Assembly (NCBI GenBank): GCA_958298945.1
Contig: OY282610.1
Location: forward strand, 24,390,233-24,454,232
Reading direction: 5' to 3'
DNA from: Atherix ibis
Taxonomy: Eukaryota; Arthropoda; Insecta; Diptera; Athericidae
DNA length: 64,000 nt
In this document: piece by piece, positions 46,216 through 59,345 of the stretch
Layout of the letters: each line of letters opens with the position of its first letter
Position numbering within the stretch: the stretch's first letter is position 1
Translations under genes and position numbers: made by a program
Notes under the pieces: model-generated
The model's input: only the letters and a program-made list of their open reading frames with translations
Told to the model about the DNA's origin: nothing
Database searches by the model: none

Positions 46216-49200
46216 CGGCAATTACAAAATATAAACGAAGCATTCGTTCTCGTTTACTGAAACCTCAACAGTGGTCTCTTATGTAAGTTAAAAAAAAAAT
46301 CATGCACTATCGTTTAAAGCACAATTCATGATTGACCTGATATTGGAACTGAACCAGAGAAGGTTCGCGATATCATTGTATATTAAAACAAAACGAAAGG
46401 TGGTAGTGATAATGCCAATTCATGAATTATTAGCCAATGTGGATTTTTATTAATTAGGTCCGTAATTTTTAGGTTGTGACCAATTTTCGATGCATAAGAA
46501 ATTTCTTGATGACCTTGATCTCGAATTGTTCTGAGAATTTAAGAGATTTTACAATAAGACTGCTGCATTTTATTCATGAAAAGATACATGCCTCAATAAC
46601 GGCTCAAAAGTATCAATTTTTTTTAATGAAAATAATCGTTCTTTTAATGCAACTTATCGAGCATTTCTTCCAATTTATAGTCGTCACCTAGTGTGCTCGC
46701 TATTTGTCAAACTGTAAAAAGTTTTTAATTTATTCTTTCTTTATATAATGTTCGCGTGCCTGTAAAATAAAGATCCGGTCGATATAACGAGGATATTGCT
46801 ACCATTCAGGTAGGTGTTGGTAAAGACCTAAATTTGAAACTGTCTGTCACAATAATATGGCATATTTTAAGACTGTACTTGTGCTTACATTCTTACAAAA
46901 TTCTGAATTGGAAGATATTGATTTATAGAATATGTGGTATTATGTACCACACAACCCTTACTACATTTTATTTATTATGGGGAATTATTATCGATGGCTA
47001 GTTGATAATATCAAGAAATGCAGATGCGCAATAGCCTCCAAGAAGATGTGATTTAACATATTTGAGCCTCTTCTATAGGGGTCATTGATCTAAGTGAATA
47101 AATCATCAATCATGAATGCATTAAGAGCCGGCTCCACCTGCTAAGTGGGCAAAGTTTCTTCCACAACAACTCAAAATGCGTTTGACTGAAAAAGCTAAAA
47201 CCAAACAGAACCAATACGAATTGACATGTTGTATGTGCTTAGAAAATAGTTGCAAAAATAAAGACAATGGAAATGTGTATATCGAATATTTCAGAAACGT
47301 CCAAACAATCACAATTTGTCTTCAATTTTAATAAATTTCTAATTTTTAAAAAAATTTCACCGAAAAAAATAGATTTTTCTAACAAAAATTTTGCCGTTTT
47401 TCTATGCATTTCCATACAAAATATATACAAGCATCGAAAACGATCCACCAATTTAAAATTAGTCGTTTAAAACCTTAAATTTTTTCAATACTTTCCACCT
47501 AAAAATAAAAAATGTAAAAAAAAAAAACTAAAAAACAAATAAAAAAGATTAATGTTAACAGATTGGGAAGCACTGGTCTATTTAAATGCGGAGTCGAAAC
47601 GCAACTAAAAAAGCACGCAAAGAAAAGATAATTCACCGAAAAAAATCAATAAAAAGAAAATATCTAAAAAAAAAAATCAACAAAAAGAAAATATCTAAAA
47701 TTATACGAAACAAAAACAAGCTTGCCAAAAAAAAAAATTAATCCTGTTCGCGTATCCTGAGAAGGTAAAAATATTTGCGAAAATCTGTCGTTTTTATGGT
47801 ATTTGAATATTGTTGCCTGTTGTAAAATTGGAACGATCTCGAAATGTCAATGAAAGGATGTGTTCTTTAGCCGCTTTTTTCAGCTTTCAATATTGCCATC
47901 CTTTTTGCCTATAAGATGAAGTTGATTTTCAATAGGAATATTTCCAAATTCATACTGATTCGTCCTTATTTTAATTTACTCAATGCGTTCCTGTCTTTCA
48001 ACAAATTGAATACTGAAAAAATTTTCTTTTTTACCACAGTGAATAAGCAATAAAATGAAATGGAAAAAAAGCAAACAAACGCAAAACAAAAAAGGGGAAC
48101 CTAAAAAAGTTCGGAAATTTAAATTTTTGTCAAATTCTATTACGATTACCTGACTGCGTTCGGAGCTGTCGACGAAACTTAGACTTTGGAGATTAGCTGA
48201 CAGGATATTTGGGAACGAAGAGGTGTACAGTATCGAGCATGGATTCGAATTCGAATTGGTGTGACATGGAAAAGGACATTTTCGGAGGCGGTCCCAGTTT
48301 TCGAACATGCCTGCATGCATCGATAATCTGCTGCGTAACGGAGAGACATCGATATCGATTTGATGGTCTGTTGGTGTGAGTGTCACGGCGATGGGACAGA
48401 TGGGTGGTAGCCGGGTGACAAATGGGTATAGATAAGCCAACAGACAAGGGTAAATATCACACCGCTGTACGTCTTTTGCCCAACACAGGATCGGGAGTTA
48501 TTTGCTCGTGTCGACTTTGAACACCAACTGTCGGCAGTCTCCTGTAAGTAATGTCACATCATCATCGTGCATACTACACCCCAACCGGTCTCCTATCGAT
48601 ATTAACCCCCATTCAATACTCCCGAAACAAACTTTCACCGAAGTTAGTCTATGCTCCACCAATCCTCTTAAAGTGTGTTCGCACTGAAGGCGTTCGCGTT
48701 TAAGATGTTCGATGCTCAACACCCGTCTCCGCAACACTTCGCAGAATCGATTTCTTTGATTTCCGGAACTTATCATTCTCTGATTTGATACTTTATCCTT
48801 TTCCATTCGATATCCTTGGTAGTAATTTTTTTCCACTCACGTTTTTTTTGGTATTTTTCGTTTTTTTTTTTATTTATTATTTCCGTTTTCTTTGTTTTAG
48901 ATCTTTTCGTTACAGAAACCCACCACGAAGGATATTGGAAAAAGTATTCTATGCGTTGGTATTCATCGATGCGCATTTATACACGTGTGTGCGTGTATAT
49001 ACTAGGAGTAAACCCAGGAAAGAGTGTCGATTTTTTGGTGCGAGTGTGAGTAGAAAATTTGGCAAATTTCTAATTCCATGTGCATCTGTGCAAACAGTTG
49101 ACAGTTGAGCACAAAGACAAGAGAGACAGACAATGGGGAGCATCACTCCATAACGGGTGGCTGATAAGTAGTACAAAATCGCTTTGGGGATGGGAGTGGA

Positions 49201-49935
49201 TCTAATGGAGTTCTGTTCGGCTGTTTGTGCATTGCGCACATGCTGTGATTTTACATTTTGCGACAACGGCAAACGTTCAAAACGCTCTTATTTGGTGTTA
49301 TGTCAGCAGAATATATTCTTGTCATTATTTCTGTTCATCCTCTTTTTTTTCAAACTGCGATATCCTTTTTTTATGTGTTTTTTTTATTTTCATCATACCA
49401 ACACTGCTGAGTGTTTTGTTTCTTTCATGTTGTCCTTTGCCATCTCCTTAAATTTGCTTTTACTAACTTTTTGGCCTTTTGCCTTTGCTCAATTTTTTTG
49501 TTTCCTATTATATTTTCTACAAACATTTTTCATATCCTTTTTTTCTTTGTATTAAAAATCGGAAAAAGGAAATTCTACAAGGCTAAATTGGAATTTTGTA
49601 TTTTTTTTTTTAAACGACAAAAAGGATTAAGAGAAAAATTTTTTTTTTCCAATATCAGCAAAATTTCTTAAGAAAAAAATATCCTTGAGAATTTTTGAAG
49701 CAAGTCTTATCCTCTAATGTCTTAAAATAATGGATGGTTGATTATTAATTTGAAATTTAGATTTTTTTCCACTTAAATGTTAAACAGTTAAAATGTGGAT
49801 AATACTCGTATTTGTGTGCATAAGAAATTTTCATACACTGTCGCTGGTGCAGGGGGTCCTTTGCCTTGGGAGTTGTGATGAACGTGTCCTTAAAAGTTAT
49901 TTCAGACGATATAGTTGTTTGGAGAAAAATAAATG
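46216..49935. other. Unique sequence, with a less AT-rich island at about 48.1-49.3 kb
   Basis: No gene was recognised. The island contains overlapping open frames on both strands (for example 47976-48440 minus, 48785-49108 plus, 49184-49555 plus) lacking any domain or consistent exon boundary. T-rich tracts dominate 49330-49640. The island could be regulatory DNA. Confidence 0.4.
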
Positions 49936-49939
49936 AAAA

Positions 49940-50690
49940 CTTTATTTAACATGGTTAGGATCGTCCGATTTAGGTCAAATATGCACCGTTTTGCTTTATT
50001 GTGCATTTTAACGGCAACTTCATAATGCCTGGCTCATAGAAGTCCTAGTCCCTATTGGCGAAAAACTCGACTAAGCAATTTTCACAATCTTCTCTTGATG
50101 CCAATTTTTTTTATCACTAAGGAAGTATTCAAATAATAAAATAAGATGGTAATCGCGTGGTTCCACGTCCGGACTTTAAGTTGCATCAACACTTCCCAAT
50201 CAAGCTCCGGGAGTTTATGGCGAGTCACTATAGACGTATGTATCCTGGCGTTGTCTTGAAAGAATACAACACTTCTCCTGTTGGCCAATTTAGGTCCAAT
50301 TATTGATAGTAGAGATCCGAATTTAGTGTGTGGCCATATAGAATTTTTTGTAACGTATAACAGAAAATTTATGAGCGTAAGGAGCATCGAAGGATCATAC
50401 TATTACGCACGTAATAGGGACCATTGACAATTGCTCGGAGAATTTTTGATTGGCCAGATTAGATTAGAATGGAATTGGAGTACTTGGTTGACCCTGAAGG
50501 TTCGATTCCGTATGTCCAAATGGGTCTGATTACCATATTGTATAGTAGTTATCTGTAATATCAAATGCTTGTCCATATACAGTCCAAAGTAACGTACCTG
50601 TTTTTTTTTCTGGACAAATTTTTCCATTAACAAGTATGGTAAGGGATGGTTCTTGTCAAAGAGTAAAAGTAACATGAACACTATTTTTTT
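49940..50690 (-). mobile_element. Mariner transposase remnant, C-terminal half
   Basis: On the minus strand near 50300-50180 the frame reads GPKLANRRSVVFFQDNARIH then TSIVTRHKLPELDWEVL, which includes the second catalytic Asp in QDNARIH. The third Asp region is scrambled (a frameshift near QLKVRTW). Downstream, SREDCEN-like and FFANRD-like codons can be traced across frames to a GIMKLPLKW-type end near 50010. The motif set resembles vertumnana-type mariners. The N-terminus and TIRs were not identified, so both edges are approximate. Confidence 0.75.
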
Positions 50691-50694
50691 CGTT

Positions 50695-51483
50695 TCCTTT
50701 TACTCTGCACTTTATGAACCAGTTTTAAAGGGAATCAATGTAGTTTTATTAATAGCAAAAGGTGGTATTTTAGTTTTTCTGTGACGTGACAGGATGGCAC
50801 TGTCATTAGCATCTATAGCTATTAGGATATTATTATTAGAAGCTACCTGCGAGACACCACCAAGGATAGAGAGTATATATTAAAATTCGAATTTCAAAAA
50901 GCAAATGAAAGTCCATATTTTATTCAAAATTTGATAATGTATGATGAAGGTCATCTCCAATTAAATGGCATCATAAGCTAGCAAACTTGCAGGATATATA
51001 TGGGCTATAGGGAATCCAAGAGCAGTTAATCAATCGAAATTCGATGATGCTGTAAATTTTTTTTGTAAGGCCAGCTATCTAAAATCACCCAACTCTATGG
51101 TTCGAACTAGATAAACTCACAGCCATACTGAAAGGGACTCAATGGCTTTATTAAATGTTATCTTTGGCGAACTCATTATTACTGAGTGTTTCCTTTGTGG
51201 ATAGTTGAAAAAAAAAGTATACATCAACAAGCAAAAAACCATTAATTAATTAAATTAAAAATTTATCATAATAAAATCGAGGCTATAACATCTGCAATAG
51301 CGTTTTGAAAAGCGCACGAATGTGCGAAAACATCATTTTTTTATAATTAAATAAAAGAAATTTTCTATTAATTACTATATTTATAAAAAATAAAAAATAT
51401 TAAATATTTAAAAAAAATTTTTTTTTTGCAAAGAATTCAAAGTACAACTTTTTTTTTGCATCACCCTGTATATAGATTTTAAA
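50695..51483. other. AT-rich spacer, nothing recognised
   Basis: No coding or repeat signal was recognised. It separates two mariner remnants. Confidence 0.4.
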
Positions 51484-51485
51484 TA

Positions 51486-52187
51486 CGAGGTCTGTTCAAA
51501 ATGTATCGCAAATTTTTAATTTCCGCGGGTTACGTTTATTCGATTTTCGATTTTTTTATGGTGTTATATTGGTACTCATGTCTCTCACTTATGGCGACAA
51601 GTTCGGCCATTTTGAATGTTCATTTAATTTTTGACAGCTGCTTTGCTTGCACGTGTTTTGGCTCATCTTCGATTTTTGCCCATTCCAAAAAAATGGATTC
51701 AAGACTCTGTTTCGGGAACAAGGAAAAGCCACAGGGGGGCAGATCTGGGGAATACGGTGGCTGCGGCATTGTTAGTGTATTGTTTTTGGCCACTTGGCCA
51801 CAAATTCGGGCGCAAGCAACGATGCGTGAGCAGGGGTGTTATCATGGTGCAAAAGCCAATGTTTGTACTTCCACAAATCCGGGCGTTTCTGGCGGATTGC
51901 TTCGCGCAACTTGCGCATAACTTGCAGGTAATATTCCTTATTGACCGTTCTACCCTGTGGTAAGAACTCATGATCCACCACGCCCCTGCAATCGAAGCAA
52001 ACTTTAAGCAAATCCTTCACATTCGACGGAACTTGGCACGCTTTCTTCGGTCTAGGCTCATGCGGCAGCTTCTATTGGGATGATTGAGCTTTGGTTTCCA
52101 AATTTGGGTCATTGCAGACAGAGTCCAACAGCTCCTTAGTAATGTTAATGCGATGCAGATTCAAAAAACCTTATTGAACATACCTCG
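51486..52187 (-). mobile_element. Rearranged mariner element with an inverted interior (702 bp)
   Basis: The left terminus CGAGGTCTGTTCAAAATGTA at 51486 and the right terminus (reverse complement begins CGAGGTATGTTCAATAAGG) are flanked by TA at 51484-51485 and 52188-52189. Bases about 51605-51708 are the 5' UTR and N-terminal coding end of the same family as 33687-34556 (tttgcttgcacgtgttttgg and gatttttgcccattccaaa), here in plus orientation. Bases about 51712-52140 carry the remaining coding sequence in minus orientation: LETKAQSSQ, KDLLKVCFDCRGVVDHEF, LPQGRTVNKEYYLQVMRKL, RQKRPDLWKYKHWLLHHDNT with the second catalytic Asp. The first catalytic Asp is lost at a deletion between SVCNDP and NLETKAQ, and the third Asp segment is missing. 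Confidence 0.85.
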
Positions 52188-52189
52188 TA

Positions 52190-53700
52190 AATGATCATCT
52201 AATTTGTGGTATAGAAAATAAAAATTAATAAAATATATTTTAAATTCGGATATTAATAAAAATTTTATTTTTACAAGAAAATGATTAACGGCATCAAATT
52301 GCATGCTTTTCTAGGTCAATTGGCATCACCAAATATCGATATTATAAGTCCGCAATATAGTCAAAATTTATCATTAATGTATAGCTTGGCTAGTTTAATT
52401 AAAACCACAATTTTTATAAAGAATTCAAAGTACAATGATCATTTTGCGCTACCCTGCATTGCTGGATGGGTTTTGCTTTGGGGAGCATAGTATTGTCCGG
52501 CCGTTTTTCTTGTAAAGCTCAATTCAATCTTATTAGCTACAATCGATAATAATAACCAGTAATGCTTCCGATATTTTTAGAAGTGTATAGGGAATAATAC
52601 CTCTCGGACCTCATCAGATACATTATCGAACCTTTTATAAATCTGGCTCTTCTGGCTTTACCTTATTTAAGGTTATGGTAGTAAATCAATTTTTTATCGC
52701 TTGTAACAATACGATCTTTCCATCGCTTTGTTTTTTTTAGTACAAATCAGGACCATCAATGCCAAAAGAAAAATATCTTTCCAATTCTCTACTTTAAAAG
52801 ATACAGGACCTGAAGTTCAACTATTCAAAAATGCTACTTTGTCGGAATAATAATTGATATTTCCAAAGCCAAAATAAAAAATGTTCTTCACATTATAATC
52901 GAACATCAGTTATTGCGCTTGCAAGCTTACTCATGAGACCTTAAAATACGAGTATAACATTTTCATCGAACACGAATTTTTCATTCTTATAAAAGGCAAC
53001 AAATTCTTCTCATACCATTAATTATAATAATTTGTACAAAAAAATTTTTAGGACCCTATCAACGTTACTTATTATAAAAGATTCACTCCTTGGAATCCTT
53101 AAAGATTATTATTAGTTACAATTAAACTATGAATAATTATTAGCATTAGATGAAGAAAGCTTTGGAATCTATCAAAGTCTTATTTATCATTAGGAGTTTG
53201 ATAGGGGTCCAAAGCTTTTTTCATCAAATTAATAATAGGTGATTGAAGAAAAAAAACGTTATAGGATCCCACTAAACTAATAGTAATTGTTATGATTTAT
53301 TATTAATTATAGAGAATGTGAAAAACCTAACAATAAGAAAAACTTATTTTGAGACCCTATGTTAACTTTTTAACGCAGTTTGTATATTTCCACATCATTT
53401 CGAGAAAGATACTTGGTGAAATTTTTAATAGGAAATACTCGTAATAAAGAAAAAACCAAAATTTAGACATTATATAAAATAATATAATTAAATTTTTGAT
53501 TTTTTAAGAGACTTTTATATTTTTTAGAAAGTTTGATATAATTTTCAATTTTAAAAATTTTTTATAAAAGCTTTTATGTCAACTTCATAAAAAAAAATTA
53601 CAAAATTTTCATGTTATTTTTTCTAAAATAATCTCAGATTTTTATTGACAATTTGAATGTAAATAAAAATTTTGTTTGAATTTGTAAATTTTATATAAAT
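52190..53700. other. AT-rich unique sequence, nothing recognised
   Basis: No gene was recognised. A loosely inverted AT-rich motif around 53155-53215 (gaagaaagctttggaatcta versus ggggtccaaagcttttttca) was noted but is imperfect. Confidence 0.4.
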
Positions 53701-53704
53701 TGTT

Positions 53705-56035
53705 TAAAGTCATAATAAGCTTGAGTCATTTTTTTTTTAATTGGCAATAAGGATAAGTCATTGCTTTGAGCTATAAGCCCTTTGGTCAGATAATACTAGA
53801 CTTTTCAAATAAATCGTCAAACTAACTCAAGATCATATTTTGAGCAAACGATAATTCCCTCAAAATTTTGAGACCCCATAAAAAAGTACTAAACCTCAGA
53901 ATGATATTGTGATCACACGATCGTGCACCTTTTTTGAGACACCCACAAAAAAAGACTCGCATCTATTTTTTTTTACATAAGCTCGAGTAGTTGTGATTTA
54001 TTTTATGGAAATAAGGATGGTGAGACACCCACAAAAAAGGATGGTGAGACACCCACAAAAAAGACTCGCATCTATTTTTTTTTTACATAAGCTCGAGTAG
54101 TACTGCTTCGAGTTATAAACCTACAGGAATGCAGACAACTCCAAACTTTTCAAATAAATCGTCAAATTTTCTTCAGACCTACATAAAAAAACTAATATCC
54201 CAGGACGATATTGTGATCACACAATTAGCCTCCTTTTTTGAGACCCCCATAAAAATGGACCCCCATAAAAATCAGTCAGCCAGAAATGCAGTCAACTCCA
54301 AACTTTTTAAATTGATCGTCAAATTATCTTGAGACCCTCACAAAAAAAGTACTTATACCTCAGGAACATATTGTGATCACACGATCGTCCACCTTTTTTG
54401 AGATTTCCACAAAAAAAGACTAATATCAGTCAGCTATCCACTCGCATCTATTTTTTTTTACATTAGCTCAAGTAGTTGTGATTTATTTTATGGAAATAAG
54501 GATGGTCACTGCTTTGAGTTATAAACCTTTAGGAATGCAGACAACTCCAAACTTTTTAAATTGATCGTCAAATTATCTTGAGACCCTCACAAAAAAAGTA
54601 CTAATACCTCAGGAACATATTGTGCTCACAAAGCTGACCTCGTTTTTGAGACCCCCACCAAAATGGACTAATATCACTCAGCTATCCACTCGTGTTCATT
54701 TTTTCTTTATATTAGGTTGAGTAGGTTTGATATATTTTATGGAAATAAGGATAGTCACTGCTTCGAGTTATAAACCTTCAGGAATGCAGACAACTTCAAA
54801 CTTTTCAAATTGATCGTCAAATTATCTTGAGACCCTCACAAAAAAAGTACTAATACCTCAGGAACATATTGTGATCACACAATTAGCCTCCTTTTTTGAG
54901 ACCCCCATAAAAATGGACTAATATCAGTCAGCCAGAAATGCAGTCAACTCCAAACTTTTAAAATTGATCGTCAAATTATCTTGAGACCCTCACAAAAAAA
55001 GTACTAATACCTCAGAATCATATTGTGATCACACGATCGTCCACCTTTTTTGACACCCACAAAAAAAGACTCGCATCTATTTTTTTTTACATTAGCTCAA
55101 GTAGTTGTGATTTATTTTATGGAAATAAGGATGGTCACTGCTTTGAGTTATAAGCCTTTAGGAATGCAGACAACTCCAAACTTTTCAAATTGATCGTCAA
55201 ATTATCTTGAGACCCTCACAAAAAAAGTACTAATACCTCAGGAACATATTGTGATCACACAGCTGACCTCGTTTTTGGGACCCCCACCAAAATGGACTAA
55301 TATCACTCAGCTATCCAGTCGTGTTCATTTTTTCTTTATATTAGGTTGAGTAATTTTGATATATTTTATGGAAATAAGGATAGTCACTGCTTCGAGTTAT
55401 AAACCTTCAGGAATGCAGACAACTCCAAACTTTTTACAATAATCGGCAAATTATCTTCCGACCCCCACAAAAAAAACTAATATCCCAGGACGATGTTGTG
55501 ATCACACGATTGACCACCTTTTTTGAGACCCCCACAAAAAAAAACTAATATCAGTCAGCTATCCACTCATGCCCATTTGTTTTAAAAATTAGGTTGACTG
55601 GTTCTGTTGTATTTTATGAAAATAAGGATAGCCAATGCTTCGAGTTATAAGCCTCTGGGAATGCAGACAACTCCAAACTTTTCACAATAATCGTCAAACT
55701 ACCTCTAGACCATATTTTGAGCAAACGATCATCAGCTCAAATTTTTTTGCGATTACACAAATGACCTCTTTTTTGAGACCCCCACAAAAAATGATTAAAA
55801 CGGTCAGCTATCCACTCGCGTCCATTTTTTTTCTTTATATTAGGTTAAGTAGTTCTGATGTATTTTATGGAATAAAGGATAGTCACTGCTTCGAGTTATA
55901 AGTCTTTAGACAACTCCAAACTTTTCAAAGTAATCGCCAAATTATCTTGAGACCCCCACAAAAAGAACTAATACCTCAAGACGATATTGTGATCACACGA
56001 TTAGCGTCCTTTTTTGAGAATTTATACAAAAACTT
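53705..56035. repeat. Diverged tandem array, units of about 248 and 157 bp
   Basis: Landmarks repeated in order: TTATGGAAATAAGGAT(A/G)GTC, ACTGCTT(C/T)GAGTTATAA, GGAATGCAGACAACTCCAAA, CTTTT(C/T)(A)AA then ATCGTCAAATTATCTTGAGA, CCCTCACAAAAAAAGTACTA, CTCAGGAACATATTGTGATC, and a TTTTTTGAGACCCCCA block. The CTTGAGACCCTCAC block near 54330 recurs at about 54577 and 54826 (about 248 bp apart), then near 54983 (about 157 bp) by loss of part of the unit. Edges are approximate. Divergence of 10-30% indicates an old array. Confidence 0.88.
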
Positions 56036-58707
56036 ATTACCTCTAACGAATCATCATTTATTGCTACAGAATTGATGGGCATATGCTGATTATCTTAAAA
56101 TTGCTATTCAAACCAATCTACTCAAAAGTAAAAGGAAGAAGAAAACAACAAAAATCTGCCATAAAATCAACTGAAAATAAAAGAGGTAAAAAAAATGCCT
56201 GTCTCCACACCTGATTAGTGAACCGAAACTGTTTTAATAAAAATATCTCCATAACCGGGAATAGATTGACATGAAGTGCTGCTTCTGGTCTTTTCTTTGC
56301 TGGCATAAGCCTTTTGGCTAGCGGCAGCTTTATGTGGGCTCCTGCATAAGTTAGTGCGCACCCCTTTAAATGAACCTATTGCCATATGAGCATATCCACC
56401 ACAATTTAATTTTTTTACTTTGAATTTTGAATTTTCATAATATTTCCATTTGTTCTGGTTGCAAATTGGTTTTGTCTGTAGTGCTTTTGGTTGTTGTTCG
56501 CATTTTTATGCAATTCCAGTTCAAAGAGCGTAAATTAAAGTAAACAACAACGGACCAGATACAAACCAAAAAAAAAAAAAAAAAGAAAGAAAAAAAATTG
56601 AATTCAGTTGAAAAAAATTACACAAAATTTATTTGAATGGCAATAAAGAAAAAATAATCGATTGAATGGCAGGAACGAGCTGAGGTAAAATGTTGGAATG
56701 GTTCGATGGTCAGTCAATATTTACAACTTCGGAGAACTGTGACTGCACAATTGAACGCCTGATGTTAAACTGGCAACCTGGCTGGGTCCGTTCGGTGAGA
56801 GACTGGGTGCGGAAAGTGGAAGCCTGCGGACATCGTCATCTGTATCTGAACGCTATCAACGAGCGGTAAATTTATTGAGTTCGCTTCGGTTTATCGAACT
56901 AATTGATCGGTTCCATATGGTCGATCGTGTCTGACCATCCTGCCGTGGCAGTTTGCATAATTTCTCGATTTATGAGCCAAACAGAACGGATGCGACGCTC
57001 TCTCCAATCGAATCGAGTCGAAGTAGATTTTTTTATCGAAATTGTCGCTAAAGTCTTGGTGGAAGAAAAACCATACAACCGTACTCGCCTGAATAGGCAC
57101 AGCTCCCTTGAATTATCCAAACCGAAGCCTACAGCTCCAACCGAAAAGCGTTTCACCTCGAAATTGGGTAATCGGCCAGCTCCCAGTACTATTCGATCTG
57201 CTGTTATTTGCATGCCGCGTTTATCGACGCACAATCGATTCCCAATCAGCTCGATAATATCCGCATTGTTGCACATCACACCTAGAGTGCACACCTAGAC
57301 AGAGCCAGACACCATTTGCACTATTGTTGTTGGCCATCTCCAATGGTCTAGCGCAATGGTTCGGTGTGATCTGAAGCGGTCTAAAGTGGTCTGGTCGAGA
57401 GCAGCCACCGTCGTGGTTCCACATTTCACCATCGCCCATTATGCATTGTCCATTATCGATGCTATTGATTAAGTTCTTTGATCGATGCACTCACTCGTTT
57501 GGTATCCATTCACTCATGAATTCTCGCCACTCTATTAATGGTGAATAATGGATAACCTGCACCCACCACTCTCGAATAGCAACATAGCAATTCCCACGAA
57601 ATCGATAGCAAACTCGATAAGAAATGGGAAAACTAATGAAATTTCGAAGGTGCACAGATGCACATACCACCGTTATTACCCTATCGAAAAGCATGCGATG
57701 CGAATGGTAAAAATTTCGTCGATTTACCCTCCATCGCTTCCTGTTGCCTGTTCCCGTTCCCGGTTCAACTTATTCTCCTCGTCTAGGCTCTATTTTCACA
57801 TTTAACGACAGTTTTCAGACATTTACACTAAGAAGGTTGTTATCTTTCACGTTGCTCCTTTCTGTTTATAACTGCCGACTTATATTCGATGGCGTTTTGA
57901 AAATGTTTACCGTATCTTCGAATTGATCAAGTGGCAAAAGTCACCCTCTCCCACGTAATGGGCAAAAAATCGATTACCAATCGGAATCGGAAATGTCAAC
58001 GAGCCGGAATACGATAGTTCTGCCGGTGACAATTCCACTGCAACAAAAACTAATTGTCTCGTTACTTACTCGAATACGATTAAATTCATTTCATTTATGC
58101 AAGAATACAAAAAGGAAATTATCCTTTCCTAAGGACAAAAGTTTTTCTTCTGCCATAAAAACTAATCATTGAAAATTAATTTGGTTTTCCTTTTTTTTGC
58201 AATTTTTTAACAGCAATTTTTTGATGCAATTTTTAACAAAATTTTCGAAATCAGTTCTTATGCGAAAAGTATTTTAAAAACTTTTTAATAAGAATTTTTT
58301 TAAAGATTTCTCATAACTTCCAATGTTGGTCAATTCGAAATTTGAAATTTTTTTTGAAAACTTCCCTTAAGAAAGTCTTAAAAATACTTTAAGAAAAAAA
58401 ATTATTTCCTTGCATGTGATGCTATTCGATGACTTCCTTTTAAGGACATCTGAATAAGAAGCTGAAGAGTTTGCCGAGTTGAAGTGATGTGAACTGAGTC
58501 GCATATGAGCAGTAGTAGCAATTGGGAGAAGCACCTCAAAACGGTTGCGTAGCGACACAATTCTAGACAGCATGAGATTTTGGCCACGACTATCCGCTTG
58601 GCTTGGATGGGCACGGCTTGACTATTTCGAAATGTGGAAAACCATAAACACAGCCAAACCAACCCAGAATCTCACCATCATCCGGATAGCATCTAAATAA
58701 CTTGCCA

Positions 58708-58810
58708 TTTAAGCAACCAACCAGCCAACAAACCATCCCAGTTTCCCAGTATCCATCCATCCAGTCAACCGGACCAGCCAAACCAGCCAAACCAGCCGAC
58801 TCCATCCATT
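58708..58810. repeat. Low-complexity CCA/ACCAG-rich stretch
   Basis: Repeated ccaaccag, ccatcca and aaccagcc motifs without strict period. Confidence 0.6.
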
Positions 58811-59289
58811 CGCACTAATTTCGGTTGTGTCACTTGCAATAAATTGCCGCGTAAATTGAGCGTTAAACTGTCTCGGTCACGACGAGGTCTTATATGATAT
58901 TTTACTGCCCAGCTCACTTTTATTACTATTTGTTATTGTTTGTCTTGTAATTACTGGTCGTATCGCATTTACTACTCGTATTTGTAACTATTTTCGACTC
59001 CTAATGGGACATTTTCTGTTTCAATGGTTCAACGAGCCACGGGCGACCGACCACCGTTCACCGACCACCGTTCACCGACCGCCAACGACCAAAATGAATG
59101 ATACACGAATCTGGCGGTGATGCCATGGTGGCGATGACAATAGCTATTTTGTGTTATTTTGCCAGCTCAGAAGTGCTGTCCACCGGACACTATCGACCAT
59201 AATAAAAACATTGAAAGCAGAAACAAACACCGAAACTGAAACGAAAAAATAGTCAAAACGGTTAGGCTTTCGTTCCTGCCAAATATCTA

Positions 59290-59345
59290 ATCAACCATCC
59301 AGCCACCCAGCCACCCAGCCACCCAGCCACCCCTCCCATCCATTC
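59290..59345. repeat. CCACCCAG microsatellite
   Basis: About four to five copies of an 8-bp unit ccacccag between catccag and cctcccatcc. Confidence 0.8.

Noticed and set aside
50490..50515. GGTTCGATTCC tRNA-like T-arm motif
   Set aside because: No matching acceptor or anticodon arm was found, and the motif lies inside the mariner remnant.
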